Part shown: positions 8,832 through 18,304 of the stretch, piece after piece
How positions within the stretch are numbered: the first letter of the stretch is position 1
How the letters are laid out: every line of letters begins with the position of its first letter
Source: an uncultured Granulosicoccaceae bacterium
GTDB lineage: Bacteria > Pseudomonadota > Gammaproteobacteria > Granulosicoccales > Granulosicoccaceae
DNA length: 56,143 nt
Assembly (NCBI GenBank): GCA_938028465.1
Contig: CALJAA010000122.1
Coordinates: 1-56,143, forward strand
Reading direction: 5' to 3'
Notes under the pieces: generated by a model
Database searches by the model: none
Seen by the model: only the letters and a program-made list of their open reading frames with translations
Told to the model about the DNA's origin: nothing
Position numbers and translations under genes: made by a program

Positions 8832-10649
8832 TTAGTTACCCAGCGGTGAAGGCGTTACCTTCAATATTTCATCGTACGAGGTTTTACCCTGCGCAACTTT
8901 GGCCATGCCACTCACACGTAGTGGGCGCATGCCGTCTTTGTAGGCTTGCTTACGCAGCTCTTCTAAATGTACGTCAGGCACAATGCGTTCTTTTACGCTC
9001 GGCGTCATTTGTAGCAGCTCATATATGCCCGCTCTACCAAGGAAACCTGTATCACGGCATTCAAGGCAGCCCACTGCTTTGTTTACCGTTTTTGGAGGTT
9101 CTGCTTTCCACGGAGCCATGTTTGAGACCCATTCATTTTCATCAGCAGGTACGGCTTCAACACAGTGCGGGCAGAAGGTCCTAACTAATCGTTGTGCGAT
9201 AACGCCTATCAGCGTTGAGCGGATTAGATAGTACGGCACGCCGAGTTCGAGTAAACGAGTGACCGCAGAAGGTGCATCGTTGGTGTGCAATGTTGATACG
9301 ACCAGATGGCCCGTTAGCGCAGCCTGGACTGCCATTTGTGCTGTTTCAAGGTCACGTATTTCACCCACCATTATGATGTCTGGGTCTTGACGTAACAAAG
9401 TACGTACGCCAGATGCAAAATCTAAGTCAATATTATGCTGTACCTGCATTTGGTTAAACGCTGGCACAACTAATTCGATTGGATCTTCGATAGTGCAAAC
9501 ATTCACTTCAGGCGTAGCCAACAATTGCAAGCTACTGTACAAAGTTGTCGTTTTACCAGAACCTGTTGGACCGGTTACCAGCAATATTCCGTTAGGCTGC
9601 TTGATCATGTCGTTCCAGATACCCGACTCTCGGCTATCAAATCCAAGTTCTTCTTGGTTCTTAACCAAAACGGCTGGATCGAAAATACGCATAACCATTT
9701 TTTCGCCAAACGCAGTTGGCATGGTAGACATACGCAATTCAACTTCTTTACCGTCGGCGTTTCGAGTTTTAAGACGGCCATCTTGAGGGCGCCTTTTTTC
9801 AGCCACATCCATACGACCAAGAATTTTTAATCGACTCGTTACTGCTGCCATAACAGCCGCCGGCATGTCGTACACCTGCTGCATCACACCATCGATACGA
9901 AACCTAACTCCACCGTCAGAACGACGCGGCTCAAGATGAATATCACTGGCTCTCTGCTCATAAGCATACTGAAGCAACCAATCAACAATACTCACAACAT
10001 GGCTATCGTTGGCTTCAAGCTTACCGCCCTTGCCAAGCTCCATGAGCTGTTCGAGGTTTTGAACAGCGCTGCTGGAATGTAGAGTCTGGTCGTTCTTTGC
10101 ACCTAATACAGATTGAGACAAAGAATAGAATTCAACTAGGTAGCGTTGAATATCATCTGGGTTACAAATTACCAGCTTGATGTCTTTATTGAGTATTTGA
10201 GTGAGTTCTCTTTGCCACTCCAAAAAGTATGGCTCGGCTGTACCAAATACAACGTAATCTTTATTCGCTTCAATACAAACTACATTAAAGCGTGTGGCAT
10301 AGGCCGAAGACGTTACAGCCGTTACTGCTGGCACATCAACCTTTAGCGGATCAATTCGTACCCATGGAATACCCGACTTTTTAGCAAGCCACTTGGTCAA
10401 AAAATCCAAGTCAATTTTAGCTTTTTCATCCTTCGCACTATTCCACCCACTGGCAGCAATACGCTCCAACGCACCCTTCTCAGTGCTCCCGCTGGATAGT
10501 GATCGTAACAGCTGACTATTGGCCTCTTCTATCAAGCCTTCCTGCAGCAATGCCTCAAGTACGGCTTCAAGCTCTAGCAGGCCTGTCGCTGGGTTAGCTA
10601 AATACTCAGCGCTGTCGCTTACTTCTGGTTTTTGGAGTGGTATGTTCAT
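8832..10649 (-). CDS. Orphan GspE/PilB-type secretion ATPase
   Basis: About 605 residues from ATG 10649 (MNIPLQKPEV). Order of parts: a variable N-terminal helical segment, a GspE/MshE N-terminal domain (about 80-185), an N2 domain, then the ATPase core with Walker A GPTGSGKTT (about 360-368), Asp box TIEDPIE, Walker B IIMVGEIRD and His box. A C-x2-C pair (FCPHC) and a second C-x2-C (CLEC) form the zinc-binding tetracysteine motif. It powers type II secretion or type IV pilus assembly. The frame is open to GTG 10745 and also has ATG 10679; the internal start is preferred because it leaves room for a promoter against the divergent DUF2069 gene. No other pilus or secretion genes adjoin it. Confidence 0.88.
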   Translation of the reverse strand: MNIPLQKPEVSDSAEYLANPATGLLELEAVLEALLQEGLIEEANSQLLRSLSSGSTEKGALERIAASGWNSAKDEKAKIDLDFLTKWLAKKSGIPWVRIDPLKVDVPAVTAVTSSAYATRFNVVCIEANKDYVVFGTAEPYFLEWQRELTQILNKDIKLVICNPDDIQRYLVEFYSLSQSVLGAKNDQTLHSSSAVQNLEQLMELGKGGKLEANDSHVVSIVDWLLQYAYEQRASDIHLEPRRSDGGVRFRIDGVMQQVYDMPAAVMAAVTSRLKILGRMDVAEKRRPQDGRLKTRNADGKEVELRMSTMPTAFGEKMVMRIFDPAVLVKNQEELGFDSRESGIWNDMIKQPNGILLVTGPTGSGKTTTLYSSLQLLATPEVNVCTIEDPIELVVPAFNQMQVQHNIDLDFASGVRTLLRQDPDIIMVGEIRDLETAQMAVQAALTGHLVVSTLHTNDAPSAVTRLLELGVPYYLIRSTLIGVIAQRLVRTFCPHCVEAVPADENEWVSNMAPWKAEPPKTVNKAVGCLECRDTGFLGRAGIYELLQMTPSVKERIVPDVHLEELRKQAYKDGMRPLRVSGMAKVAQGKTSYDEILKVTPSPLGN

Positions 10650-10748
10650 CTGTAACTGTATCGGCTGATTCCCGCGCATATGAACGTGGATTTCAATTAC
10701 ACTAATGATGTGACTCACTGCACAGTTTTTAGCTGAAAAACACACTTA

Positions 10749-11147
10749 ATGGCCAACCCAAAAACCCTCACCCAAATCGGCAGATGGATAACCCTGCTTG
10801 GTTACTTTGGCCTGCTGACACTACTGTTGAGTTGGTTTACTTGGCTGGCACCTCCCGAGAACGTGCCACGCGTGGTGCTAATTGTATTGTTTGTTGTGCC
10901 ATTGCTGATACCGCTTCGCGGCTTATTACACGCACGACGCTATACCCACCAATGGGTGATGTTCTTCACGCTCTTTTATTTTTGTGTCGGTGTTGATGCC
11001 TGGTTCAACCCTGGCCGAGGTGGCGCGTGGATTGGTGCCCTAGTTACGCTATTTAGTATGTTGCTATTTCTTGGCTGCGTAATGTACGCCCGATACAGCG
11101 TGCCTAAAAAGAAAAAAGAAGTGCCTACAACAGATGATGCTAACTAA
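10749..11147 (+). CDS. DUF2069 inner-membrane protein
   Basis: 132 residues with four predicted membrane helices (about 13-33, 41-58, 70-86, 93-112) and a basic, lysine-rich C-terminus (KKKKE). It matches the DUF2069 family, which in many gammaproteobacteria lies next to hda as here. The function is not established. The gene converges on hda, and the two overlap by 8 bases at their stops. Confidence 0.85.
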   Translation: MANPKTLTQIGRWITLLGYFGLLTLLLSWFTWLAPPENVPRVVLIVLFVVPLLIPLRGLLHARRYTHQWVMFFTLFYFCVGVDAWFNPGRGGAWIGALVTLFSMLLFLGCVMYARYSVPKKKKEVPTTDDAN

Positions 11148-11853
11148 TTACCGTTTCATCTATTATTTTTTCATCAACTAATTGCTTTATCAAAGGTACA
11201 GTCACTTTTCGTTGTTCCTTAAGCGAGGCTTGATCAAGTAAATCCACTATTTTTTTAAGCGACGTAATATTTCTCGAAAAGCGATTTAATAAATAGACAG
11301 CCACATCGTTATTTACCTTAAGCGATCGGCTTTGGAGCTGATGCATTAAGGCTGCTTGCAGCTGATCCTCTGGCAAACTCTGCACTTGAAACACCGGCCC
11401 CCACGATAAACGGGTGCGTAAATCTGGCAACGTTAAATCAAGTGTATCAGCCTGGCCAGATGCTGCAAACAACATACGCACCGACTTATCTCTGCAACGA
11501 TTAATGCAGTGAAACAATTCAATCTCAGCTGTTGGGCTAATAGCATCGATGTCGTCAAAACAAACTAAGTGACATTCTTCCAAACCCTCTAAAGCGCCTT
11601 CACTTTCGATATATTCGGCCGGCAAGTAAGCAACTCGGTAACCGTTTGCGGCTACTGTATTGCAGGTAGCACTTAGCAAATGAGATTTGCCACACTGCGC
11701 ATCACCCCAAAGATAGATTTGTGAATCATCCAGAGTAGATGCTGCAAATGCCTGCAAAGCAGACACAACATGCTGGTTACTTTTAACAGTAAAGAACGTA
11801 TCGAAAGACGTTGATGGGACCGTCGCCAATGGCAACGGTATTTGCGGATGCAT
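11140..11853 (-). CDS. hda: DnaA regulatory inactivator Hda
   Basis: 237 residues, a single AAA+ domain related to DnaA domain III without a DNA-binding domain. Residues 4-9 (QIPLPL) are the sliding-clamp-binding motif that ties Hda to DnaN. The nucleotide site is GDAQCGKSHL (50-59), with CFDDIDA as Walker B and a sensor 2-type segment SRNITSLKKIVDLLD near the C-terminus. Hda with the DNA-loaded clamp promotes hydrolysis of DnaA-bound ATP and so prevents over-initiation. It follows the DUF2066 gene by 6 bases, and an AGGGT ribosome-binding site precedes the ATG. Confidence 0.93.
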   Translation of the reverse strand: MHPQIPLPLATVPSTSFDTFFTVKSNQHVVSALQAFAASTLDDSQIYLWGDAQCGKSHLLSATCNTVAANGYRVAYLPAEYIESEGALEGLEECHLVCFDDIDAISPTAEIELFHCINRCRDKSVRMLFAASGQADTLDLTLPDLRTRLSWGPVFQVQSLPEDQLQAALMHQLQSRSLKVNNDVAVYLLNRFSRNITSLKKIVDLLDQASLKEQRKVTVPLIKQLVDEKIIDETVIS

Positions 11854-11859
11854 AAGACC

Positions 11860-13038
11860 CTACTGCAAAAAATCGAATGCAAGCTCGGCTTGTGCCGAAA
11901 GGCTACCGTCAGCTGGTGGCGATGATCGCCTTAACCATGTCTGCGATTGTGCATTTGCTGCTATCGCATTTAACGCTGTACGTGGCATAACAGCAAACAA
12001 GGTACCGTTCGGCCCGATCTCTTTTGGGTAAACGCTTGCTACCGAATCAACTGAATTTAGAAAACCCATCATCTTGGCATAGGCAGCCGTCGCACCACCT
12101 GAGCTAACCCAAACCAACCCTTCGGTGTGAGCCGGTGCATCGCCACCATATTGGTACTCACCTTGGGCGCCAGCGGATGCTGGGTTTAGCCATGAAATAC
12201 CAAGCGCCATCATGTCGTCTAAGGTGTCCGCTTCAATTTCTTGATGCTCGACTTCTTCTCCTGCCACTTTGCTCCACAGGCCAACCCACCCACGTGAGCG
12301 TTTCCGTGCAAGATAGGCAGCAACAACAACAGGCTCTGAATATCGAGAGGCGGCAGCGCTAACAGCTGCAGTATCTTTTGCGCGTAATTGATCACCCGTT
12401 AGAGCATCTATATCAACTTGGTCAGCCGCTGGGAACGTTAATCGAATACCGTTACCGCCAGCAATTTCTCGCGAGCGTTGCATCACGCTAGCCCCAACAC
12501 TACCGCCAACTAACACATCAGACCGGCCGTCCTGTACTAGGATCCAAGCTAATGCCGATGTGACATTCGCCAATGCGGAAGGGGCAGGTTCGTCGCTATC
12601 TTCTTGTTTCGGTTTCTTCGCGCTAATCAGCTCTTGAATACGCGCTGGATTAAACGCGACCATCATTAACTGGGCTGCTTCGCCGGTACGACGGACCACG
12701 TCGGTAACCGGGGTGGAACGACTAATGATGGTGCCAGGCTCAGGCGAGCGGTAACTAAACGACTCAACATAGAGTTCAGCTTCATTTAGACCGGCACGAA
12801 CGTCGTCGCGGTTCAATAGGGTTTTATCGGGGCTGTTAGTCAGCAACACTCGGCGAAGCGCCACTTGGTAGGCCTGTTTTTGCTCAGCCGCGCTCTTGTC
12901 GGCTACGGCTACTTCAACCACATAACTGCTTTGCGCAGAGGCCGCAACACTACCCATTAGTAGGCAGGCGACAGCCAGCAGGCGCAAAGCGCCAGACTGT
13001 GGAGACAAATTGGACAAACTAAGCCAGTTATTTCGCAT
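11860..13038 (-). CDS. DUF2066 domain protein, exported
   Basis: 392 residues. A long N-terminal signal peptide with a hydrophobic core about 19-35 ends at ASA-QS. The rest contains the DUF2066 region (ADKSAAEQKQAYQVALRRVLL; SFSYRSPEPG), a family found beside hda and purM in many gammaproteobacteria and of unknown function. It is probably periplasmic. It is transcribed with hda and is divergent from purM, with 113 bases between the starts. Confidence 0.85.
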   Translation of the reverse strand: MRNNWLSLSNLSPQSGALRLLAVACLLMGSVAASAQSSYVVEVAVADKSAAEQKQAYQVALRRVLLTNSPDKTLLNRDDVRAGLNEAELYVESFSYRSPEPGTIISRSTPVTDVVRRTGEAAQLMMVAFNPARIQELISAKKPKQEDSDEPAPSALANVTSALAWILVQDGRSDVLVGGSVGASVMQRSREIAGGNGIRLTFPAADQVDIDALTGDQLRAKDTAAVSAAASRYSEPVVVAAYLARKRSRGWVGLWSKVAGEEVEHQEIEADTLDDMMALGISWLNPASAGAQGEYQYGGDAPAHTEGLVWVSSGGATAAYAKMMGFLNSVDSVASVYPKEIGPNGTLFAVMPRTALNAIAANAQSQTWLRRSSPPADGSLSAQAELAFDFLQ

Positions 13039-13151
13039 GGTGACTGATGCTCTTACATACTCAGGTGCATTGTTTCATATTCACGACAGCGGTTGGCGTT
13101 CCGGCGTATCATGTGTCTGTTCCAGCACACTTATGCCCAAAATTACCATCA

Positions 13152-14207
13152 ATGACCAGTAAGACCAACGATAAACCATTAACGTATGCATCCGCCGGAG
13201 TCGATATCGCCGCCGGTAACGCCCTTGTGGAGCGCATAAAACCACTTGTTAAGCGCACGCACCGCCCAGGCGTTTTAGGTGGTCTTGGGGGCTTTGGTGG
13301 CCTTTTCGAGCTGCCCGAAGGTGATTATAGACAACCCGTGTTTGTTTCTGGCACCGATGGCGTGGGCACCAAGCTACGTCTTGCTATCGATTTAGATTAT
13401 CCCGATACCGTTGGCATCGACCTTGTAGCCATGTGCGTAAACGATATTCTCGTTAGCGGTGCAGAACCCCTATGGTTTTTGGATTACTTCGCTACGGGCA
13501 AACTCGATATCGAACAAGCGACCAAAGTGATTGCCGGCATTGCCAAAGGCTGCGAACTAGCAGGGGCTGCATTACTAGGCGGTGAGACGGCTGAAATGCC
13601 AGGTATGTACAGTGGTAAAGATTTCGACTTGGCAGGTTTTGCTGTTGGCGTTGTGGAAAAATCAAACATTATTACAGGCGATACAGTACAAGCTGGCGAT
13701 TCAATTATTGGTATTGCATCCTCTGGCCCACATTCCAATGGCTACTCGCTAATACGCGCTGTCACCAAAGATGAAGATTTAAATCAACCGTTTGAACAAT
13801 CAACGCTGGGTAAAACGTTACTGGCACCTACGCAGATATACGTAAAAGCAATACGCTCTGTATTGAGCAAACATCCTATAAAAGCGATGGCACATATTAC
13901 CGGTGGAGGCTTAACCGAAAACATCCCTCGCTGCCTACCAGTCAATACCATCGCTGCATTAAACGAATCGCAACTACACATGCCTGCGATATTTAATTGG
14001 CTCCAAGAAACCGGCAATATCAACACTAGTGAAATGCGGCTTACCTTCAATTGCGGCATCGGTATGGCACTAATTGTGAGCCCGAATAGTGCGGATGCCA
14101 TCTGCGACTTGCTCAACGCCAGTGGCAACCCCGCTAAGGTAATCGGATCAATTGAAACAAGCTCTGGCGATTCGGCTGAGCAGGCCCCGACGGTTTCATA
14201 CGTGTGA
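13152..14207 (+). CDS. purM: Phosphoribosylformylglycinamidine cyclo-ligase (AIR synthetase)
   Basis: 351 residues from ATG 13152, whose N-terminus [16 protein letters not shown] is the standard PurM start; the frame is open to 13047 but the added 35 residues are atypical. The Gly-rich [13 protein letters not shown] and [10 protein letters not shown] segments belong to the ATP-binding PurM/ThiL fold, and [11 protein letters not shown] and [13 protein letters not shown] are family signatures. It closes the imidazole ring of AIR in purine synthesis. The stop overlaps the purN start by 4 bases (GTGA), so the two are translationally coupled. Confidence 0.96.
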   Translation: MTSKTNDKPLTYASAGVDIAAGNALVERIKPLVKRTHRPGVLGGLGGFGGLFELPEGDYRQPVFVSGTDGVGTKLRLAIDLDYPDTVGIDLVAMCVNDILVSGAEPLWFLDYFATGKLDIEQATKVIAGIAKGCELAGAALLGGETAEMPGMYSGKDFDLAGFAVGVVEKSNIITGDTVQAGDSIIGIASSGPHSNGYSLIRAVTKDEDLNQPFEQSTLGKTLLAPTQIYVKAIRSVLSKHPIKAMAHITGGGLTENIPRCLPVNTIAALNESQLHMPAIFNWLQETGNINTSEMRLTFNCGIGMALIVSPNSADAICDLLNASGNPAKVIGSIETSSGDSAEQAPTVSYV

Positions 14208-14809
14208 ACACTATCGCCGTTCTGATTTCAGGACGTGGTTCCAATTTCAAAGCTTTGTTTGACGCCTGCGAAGATGGCCGCATCGATGCAACCATTATCG
14301 CAGTCGTATCTGACCAATCTGAAGCGGTCGGCCTGCAATTTGCAAAGGATCATGGCGTCGAAACGCATGTCGTTGAAAAACTTCCTGAGCAAGATCGACA
14401 GGCTTACGATCGCACGCTAATTAACACACTGGATTCAATAAACGCAGACTGGTTGACGCTGGCTGGGTTTATGCGAATATTGGGACCTGAGCTTGTAAAC
14501 CGTTATCTCGGCAAGCTGATAAACATCCACCCGTCGCTGCTTCCAGCCTATACCGGGCTCAATACACACCAACGTGTAATTGATGCAGGAGAACCAAAAC
14601 ACGGAGCCACTGTCCATTTTGTCACTGAAGAGTTGGATGGCGGGCCGATAATAAAACAACAAAGTCTGGATGTATTGCCCTCTGATACGGCGGAAACCTT
14701 GGCAAAGCGGGTGTTGCAAATAGAACACAAACTCTACCCGCTTGTGATGCAGTTCTTAATTAGCGGTCATGCACGATATGAGAATGGGAAATGTTACCTT
14801 GACGATTAG
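14204..14809 (+). CDS. purN: Phosphoribosylglycinamide formyltransferase
   Basis: 201 residues starting at GTG 14204 inside the purM stop. The phosphate-binding loop GRGSNFKAL (10-18) and the catalytic triad are present: Asn107, His109 in [10 protein letters not shown], and Asp145 in EELDGGP (E. coli numbering is one less). It transfers the formyl group from 10-formyltetrahydrofolate to GAR, the third step of purine synthesis. It forms a unit with purM upstream and the DUF3108 gene downstream, a common order in gammaproteobacteria. Confidence 0.96.
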   Translation: MNTIAVLISGRGSNFKALFDACEDGRIDATIIAVVSDQSEAVGLQFAKDHGVETHVVEKLPEQDRQAYDRTLINTLDSINADWLTLAGFMRILGPELVNRYLGKLINIHPSLLPAYTGLNTHQRVIDAGEPKHGATVHFVTEELDGGPIIKQQSLDVLPSDTAETLAKRVLQIEHKLYPLVMQFLISGHARYENGKCYLDD

Positions 14810-14885
14810 CCAGACAATGATTCACGCTAACGCTCATACTCAGTACATCAGTGAGCATCAAAGCTCGAAACGGACACACGACAAA

Positions 14886-15686
14886 ATGAGCGGCATCAAA
14901 CAACGCGTTCTCACACTTTGCTTAGGCACATTATTGTCGCTAAGCGGGCAAGCTTTTGCCCAAGACAGCTCTGCTAATAGCGCTGAACCGTTACTGCCAT
15001 TCGAGGTGGTGTACGACGTAGGAAACAACTTGATTAATGCTGGTAGCGCTAACCTATCTCTTACGCGCGAAGGTGACGAATGGGTTTACAACCTCACCAC
15101 CCGTCCTACAGGTGTTTTTAAATTAACAGGCAAAGGCAAAATACAAGAAACAAGCGTCTTCACGGTTGTTAAATCTGCCAATGACGACATGCGTGTTTTA
15201 CCTAAACGCTACAGCTATCGTCAAGACGAAGAAGCCCGGCGCAGCGTTGATGCTTGGTTTAATTGGGATAGCAACGAACTCACCTACAAAAGTCGTGGTG
15301 AAGAAGGTACAGAATCTTTTTCTGATCCCGTTCTTGATCGCTTGTCTGTCACATTAAAGGTAATGAACGAGCTCAGGCATCGCCCATTTGAAGAAGCCAA
15401 ATTAACCGTGTTTGATTCAGGTCGTATCAAACAGGTTTTGTTTATCAACGAAGGGCCTGAAACGGTTTCAACCAACGTAGGCAAAATCGACACTATTCGA
15501 GTACGTAGTCAAAATGCCGGAAGCGTTAGACATACGGTCACTTGGTTCGCACCCGATCTAGACTACATACCAGTCAAAATAGAGCAGCATAAACGCGGCG
15601 ATTTAGTCGCACGACTCACATTGGTTAAACTGCGTAACGAGAATGGTGATTTGAAATCAGTAAAAAAAAAACTGATCAATAAATAA
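14886..15686 (+). CDS. DUF3108 exported protein
   Basis: 266 residues from ATG 14886. That start gives a clear signal peptide with a core LTLCLGTLLSLSG and an AFA-QD cleavage site; a longer frame to 14769 would run through purN and bury the signal. The mature part is beta-rich and matches DUF3108, a periplasmic family found downstream of purN in many gammaproteobacteria. Function is unknown. Nothing in the sequence points to an enzyme active site. Confidence 0.82.
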   Translation: MSGIKQRVLTLCLGTLLSLSGQAFAQDSSANSAEPLLPFEVVYDVGNNLINAGSANLSLTREGDEWVYNLTTRPTGVFKLTGKGKIQETSVFTVVKSANDDMRVLPKRYSYRQDEEARRSVDAWFNWDSNELTYKSRGEEGTESFSDPVLDRLSVTLKVMNELRHRPFEEAKLTVFDSGRIKQVLFINEGPETVSTNVGKIDTIRVRSQNAGSVRHTVTWFAPDLDYIPVKIEQHKRGDLVARLTLVKLRNENGDLKSVKKKLINK

Positions 15687-15698
15687 AATTAACGGCTA

Positions 15699-15712
15699 AC
15701 TAGCAGATGCTA
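15699..15712. other. Short hairpin between convergent genes
   Basis: CTAGCA-GA-TGCTAG is a 6-base inverted repeat between the stops of the DUF3108 gene and the convergent hypothetical gene. It has no T-run, so a role as terminator is only a guess. Confidence 0.3.
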
Positions 15713-15713
15713 G

Positions 15714-16547
15714 CTACTTAAACTGTTTTTCAAATACAGCACGCAGTTTGTAATCAGGCTTTTCGAGATCGTCAGTAATCAGCTCAACTGGCAACTGCAC
15801 CTGAGCAGAAAACGTAAACCCAGGTTGTTGCCAAAACAGCGACGGGTTTAAATACCAATCGTTGTTTTGATCGTCTTCGCTTTGTTGCTGCACGTCAAAA
15901 TTGCCCTTCAGCGACAATAACCAAAGCGGTGATTCTGCATCTAGGCCCGTAAAGCCCAAGCGCCGACCCGTGGTTAGATCAAAGGTGAGTACCTCGTTTG
16001 GCTCTTGGCCACCCGTATTAGCAAACTGCTCAATATTGACATCGACGCCGCCGTACCAAGTACGCCCGAGCCGACCATAAGACAACCCTAGCTGGCTAGA
16101 ACTAACATAAGCCGTACCATCAATATCTTCGTCTTCGTGTTCAACTTTGAAGCCGGCGGAGTATGACAGGCCTTCATGCAAATCTGGGATGAAATCCTGT
16201 AGATCCTCATTGCTGATTTTGCCGGTTTGAATCGCCATTTCAGGACGGCCAAACATCTTCAGGCCAAACGCACCTTCACGTGAGAAATCGGGCCGAGCAG
16301 GCTTTAGCTGGAACGAGAACTCGGTGCGGTGATCAGCAACCACTGGGATTGATTGGGTATCTTCACTCTCTGCTCTGGAAAAGCGAATCGGCGCTAGTTG
16401 TTCAGGGTTGAGGCGAAACGCATCGGTATCAGCAACCGCAGGCAAATCGACTGGCATGTCGATAGACCCCGCATAAGCCGTCGCTCCAGCCAGTAAAGAC
16501 GGTATGATAAGCGCGTATTTAGCGCAATTGTTTAGGATCGTTCCCAT
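15714..16547 (-). CDS. Hypothetical exported, probably outer-membrane beta-barrel protein
   Basis: 277 residues with a signal peptide ending at AYA-GS (about residue 27). The mature part is rich in alternating polar/aromatic strands (SYSAGFKVEHE, LGLSYGRLGRTWYGGVDVN, TFSAQVQLPVEL) and ends DYKLRAVFEKQFK, a pattern typical of small outer-membrane barrels, although the last residue is Lys rather than Phe. I do not recognise the family. It is monocistronic, convergent with the DUF3108 gene and divergent from yjgA. Confidence 0.7.
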   Translation of the reverse strand: MGTILNNCAKYALIIPSLLAGATAYAGSIDMPVDLPAVADTDAFRLNPEQLAPIRFSRAESEDTQSIPVVADHRTEFSFQLKPARPDFSREGAFGLKMFGRPEMAIQTGKISNEDLQDFIPDLHEGLSYSAGFKVEHEDEDIDGTAYVSSSQLGLSYGRLGRTWYGGVDVNIEQFANTGGQEPNEVLTFDLTTGRRLGFTGLDAESPLWLLSLKGNFDVQQQSEDDQNNDWYLNPSLFWQQPGFTFSAQVQLPVELITDDLEKPDYKLRAVFEKQFK

Positions 16548-16660
16548 GGAGTGATTAGACCGCTATTGTCGTAAAAATACAACGGTAAAAAGCACCAATA
16601 TTGTAAAAATTAGCCAATTCTAATGATCCTCGGATCGCCCATAAAACAAGCCTTACTTAT

Positions 16661-17197
16661 ATGGTAGACGACAATTCGCCAAAATCCAGTGAAGATGACG
16701 ACTCACTGGCGCTCAGCAAGAGCCAACGCAAGCGTGATGCGCACGAAGTGCGAGATCTAGGTGGCGAACTGGCAGCCCTAGGCGCAAGCGAGCGCGCCCG
16801 TGTGCCGATTCCTGAAGACATCGTACGTGAGATAGACAAGCTCAACGCCTGCAAAGCCAACGGTGCCCGCAAGCGTCAGCTTGGGTTTCTGGCCAAACAG
16901 CTACGTAGGCACGATGTGCAGCCCATGCTCGATGCGCTAGAGGCGATTCGGCAGAACGCGCGAAGCCACACACTGCTTCACCATGCGGTAGAAGAATGGC
17001 GCGACAAGCTATTGGGCTTGAAAGAAATTGGCGCATCCGAAGCGCTGACTCAATTTTTGGTCGACTACCCGGATGCTGATCGCCAGCGCCTACGACAACT
17101 ACAACGCAAAGCAATTACTGAACGAGAAGCCGAACGTCCACCTGCCGCTGCCCGCGAGTTGTTTAAATTGGTTCGCGACAACGTTATACCCAGTTGA
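16661..17197 (+). CDS. darP: Ribosome biogenesis factor YjgA/DarP (DUF615)
   Basis: 178 residues, highly charged and helical, with the DUF615 pattern: SKSQRKRDAHEVRDLGGELAALG near the N-terminus and RQLRQLQRKA/AARELFKL near the end. In E. coli YjgA (DarP) binds late 50S precursors. It is followed by a lipoprotein gene whose ATG overlaps its stop by one base (TGATG). Confidence 0.92.
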   Translation: MVDDNSPKSSEDDDSLALSKSQRKRDAHEVRDLGGELAALGASERARVPIPEDIVREIDKLNACKANGARKRQLGFLAKQLRRHDVQPMLDALEAIRQNARSHTLLHHAVEEWRDKLLGLKEIGASEALTQFLVDYPDADRQRLRQLQRKAITEREAERPPAAARELFKLVRDNVIPS

Positions 17198-18174
17198 TGC
17201 GCTGCGGGGTTTATTGCTTGGCATTAGCCAGCCTACTCAGCTCATGCGCCGCCACAGCACCTCAAAGCCCTCCGGAGACTGAGCAATCTATACCAACACC
17301 TTCAACAGGAGTGGTCAAAAATAACAACAACGTTAACGACGCGAAAATTACTCACAATAAACTAGCTGAGATAAGCGGCATTACAGCTGCATCATCACCC
17401 AAGATTCGGTTCTGGGCGATCAACGATAGTGGTAACGACAGCGCGTTATTCGCCATTGGTAACAACGGCCAGCTACTAGGCCAGTTTTTATTGCCTGAAA
17501 AAAATCGCGATTGGGAATCACTCAGCCGAACACAGATTGGCGACAAAACGGTTTTGATCGTTGGTGAAACCGGCGATAACCTGCGACATCACAAGCAGTA
17601 CAAGCTGTACTTTGTGCCAGAACCAATGCTGACAAACAACTCCAAACAAGCCATTACTGCTTACCACACCATCCGTTATCAGTTTCCTGATGGCAACCAC
17701 AATGTCGAAGCAATGGCGGCAACCGGTAATGCGATTTTTCTGATAACCAAAGAACCTTTGCGCAAAGGTGAGCCCACGCCTGGCAAGCTATTTCGTTTAG
17801 ATATAACTAAAGGTCAAAGTGATTCAACCCAATTCGCCACCTACATAGGGCAAATGCAACCACGGCCCAGCTCAGTAACATCCAGGTTGGCTGCCTCTTT
17901 TGCAAACGTAGATTTGAATCAAGCAACAGCGCTAAGCTTCGCGCCCGACGGATCCGCCGCTTTTATGCTCACATATCGACAAGTAGTACGCTTTACTAAA
18001 CGCGCCAACCAGAGTTGGTCGGATGCACTACTGGGGCGAGGGGACGTTATTCATAGGCACGGTTTGCGACAAGCTGAAGCAATGACAATGGATAACGACG
18101 GTGTACTTTGGCTAACGTCGGAGAAACTACCAGCGCCGATTGTGGCAGTGCCTGCCTTTTCCAGCTTTGAGTAA
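17197..18174 (+). CDS. Hypothetical lipoprotein, beta-propeller-like
   Basis: 325 residues from ATG 17197; an immediately preceding in-frame TTG is less likely. The signal peptide ends in the lipobox LLSSC (Cys17), so it is probably a lipoprotein. The rest carries repeated blade-like segments (FWAINDSGNDSALFAIGNNGQLLG; VLIVGETGDN; GVLWLTSEKLPAPIVA), including a NDSGN...VGETGDN pattern seen in SdiA-regulated/esterase-like-of-phytase type propellers. The exact family is uncertain. It overlaps yjgA by one base and lies 130 bases upstream of the H-NOX gene. Confidence 0.7.
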   Translation: MRCGVYCLALASLLSSCAATAPQSPPETEQSIPTPSTGVVKNNNNVNDAKITHNKLAEISGITAASSPKIRFWAINDSGNDSALFAIGNNGQLLGQFLLPEKNRDWESLSRTQIGDKTVLIVGETGDNLRHHKQYKLYFVPEPMLTNNSKQAITAYHTIRYQFPDGNHNVEAMAATGNAIFLITKEPLRKGEPTPGKLFRLDITKGQSDSTQFATYIGQMQPRPSSVTSRLAASFANVDLNQATALSFAPDGSAAFMLTYRQVVRFTKRANQSWSDALLGRGDVIHRHGLRQAEAMTMDNDGVLWLTSEKLPAPIVAVPAFSSFE

Positions 18175-18304
18175 AGCAGACGCACAGGGCATGTAACACA
18201 TCAGATATAAGGATATAACCCTCTGATGGGCGCAAATACTTCACTTTGAAGCCGCTATACCTATTGCTTGTAAGCATCTGGAATGCTTCGTGCAACAGTG
18301 GGGC

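Noticed and set aside
10650-10745. N-terminal extension of the orphan GspE ATPase
   Set aside because: It would place the start (GTG 10745) three bases from the divergent gene, leaving no promoter, and the residues look non-coding.
13047-13151. N-terminal extension of purM
   Set aside because: The added 35 residues are not PurM-like; the family start is the ATG at 13152.
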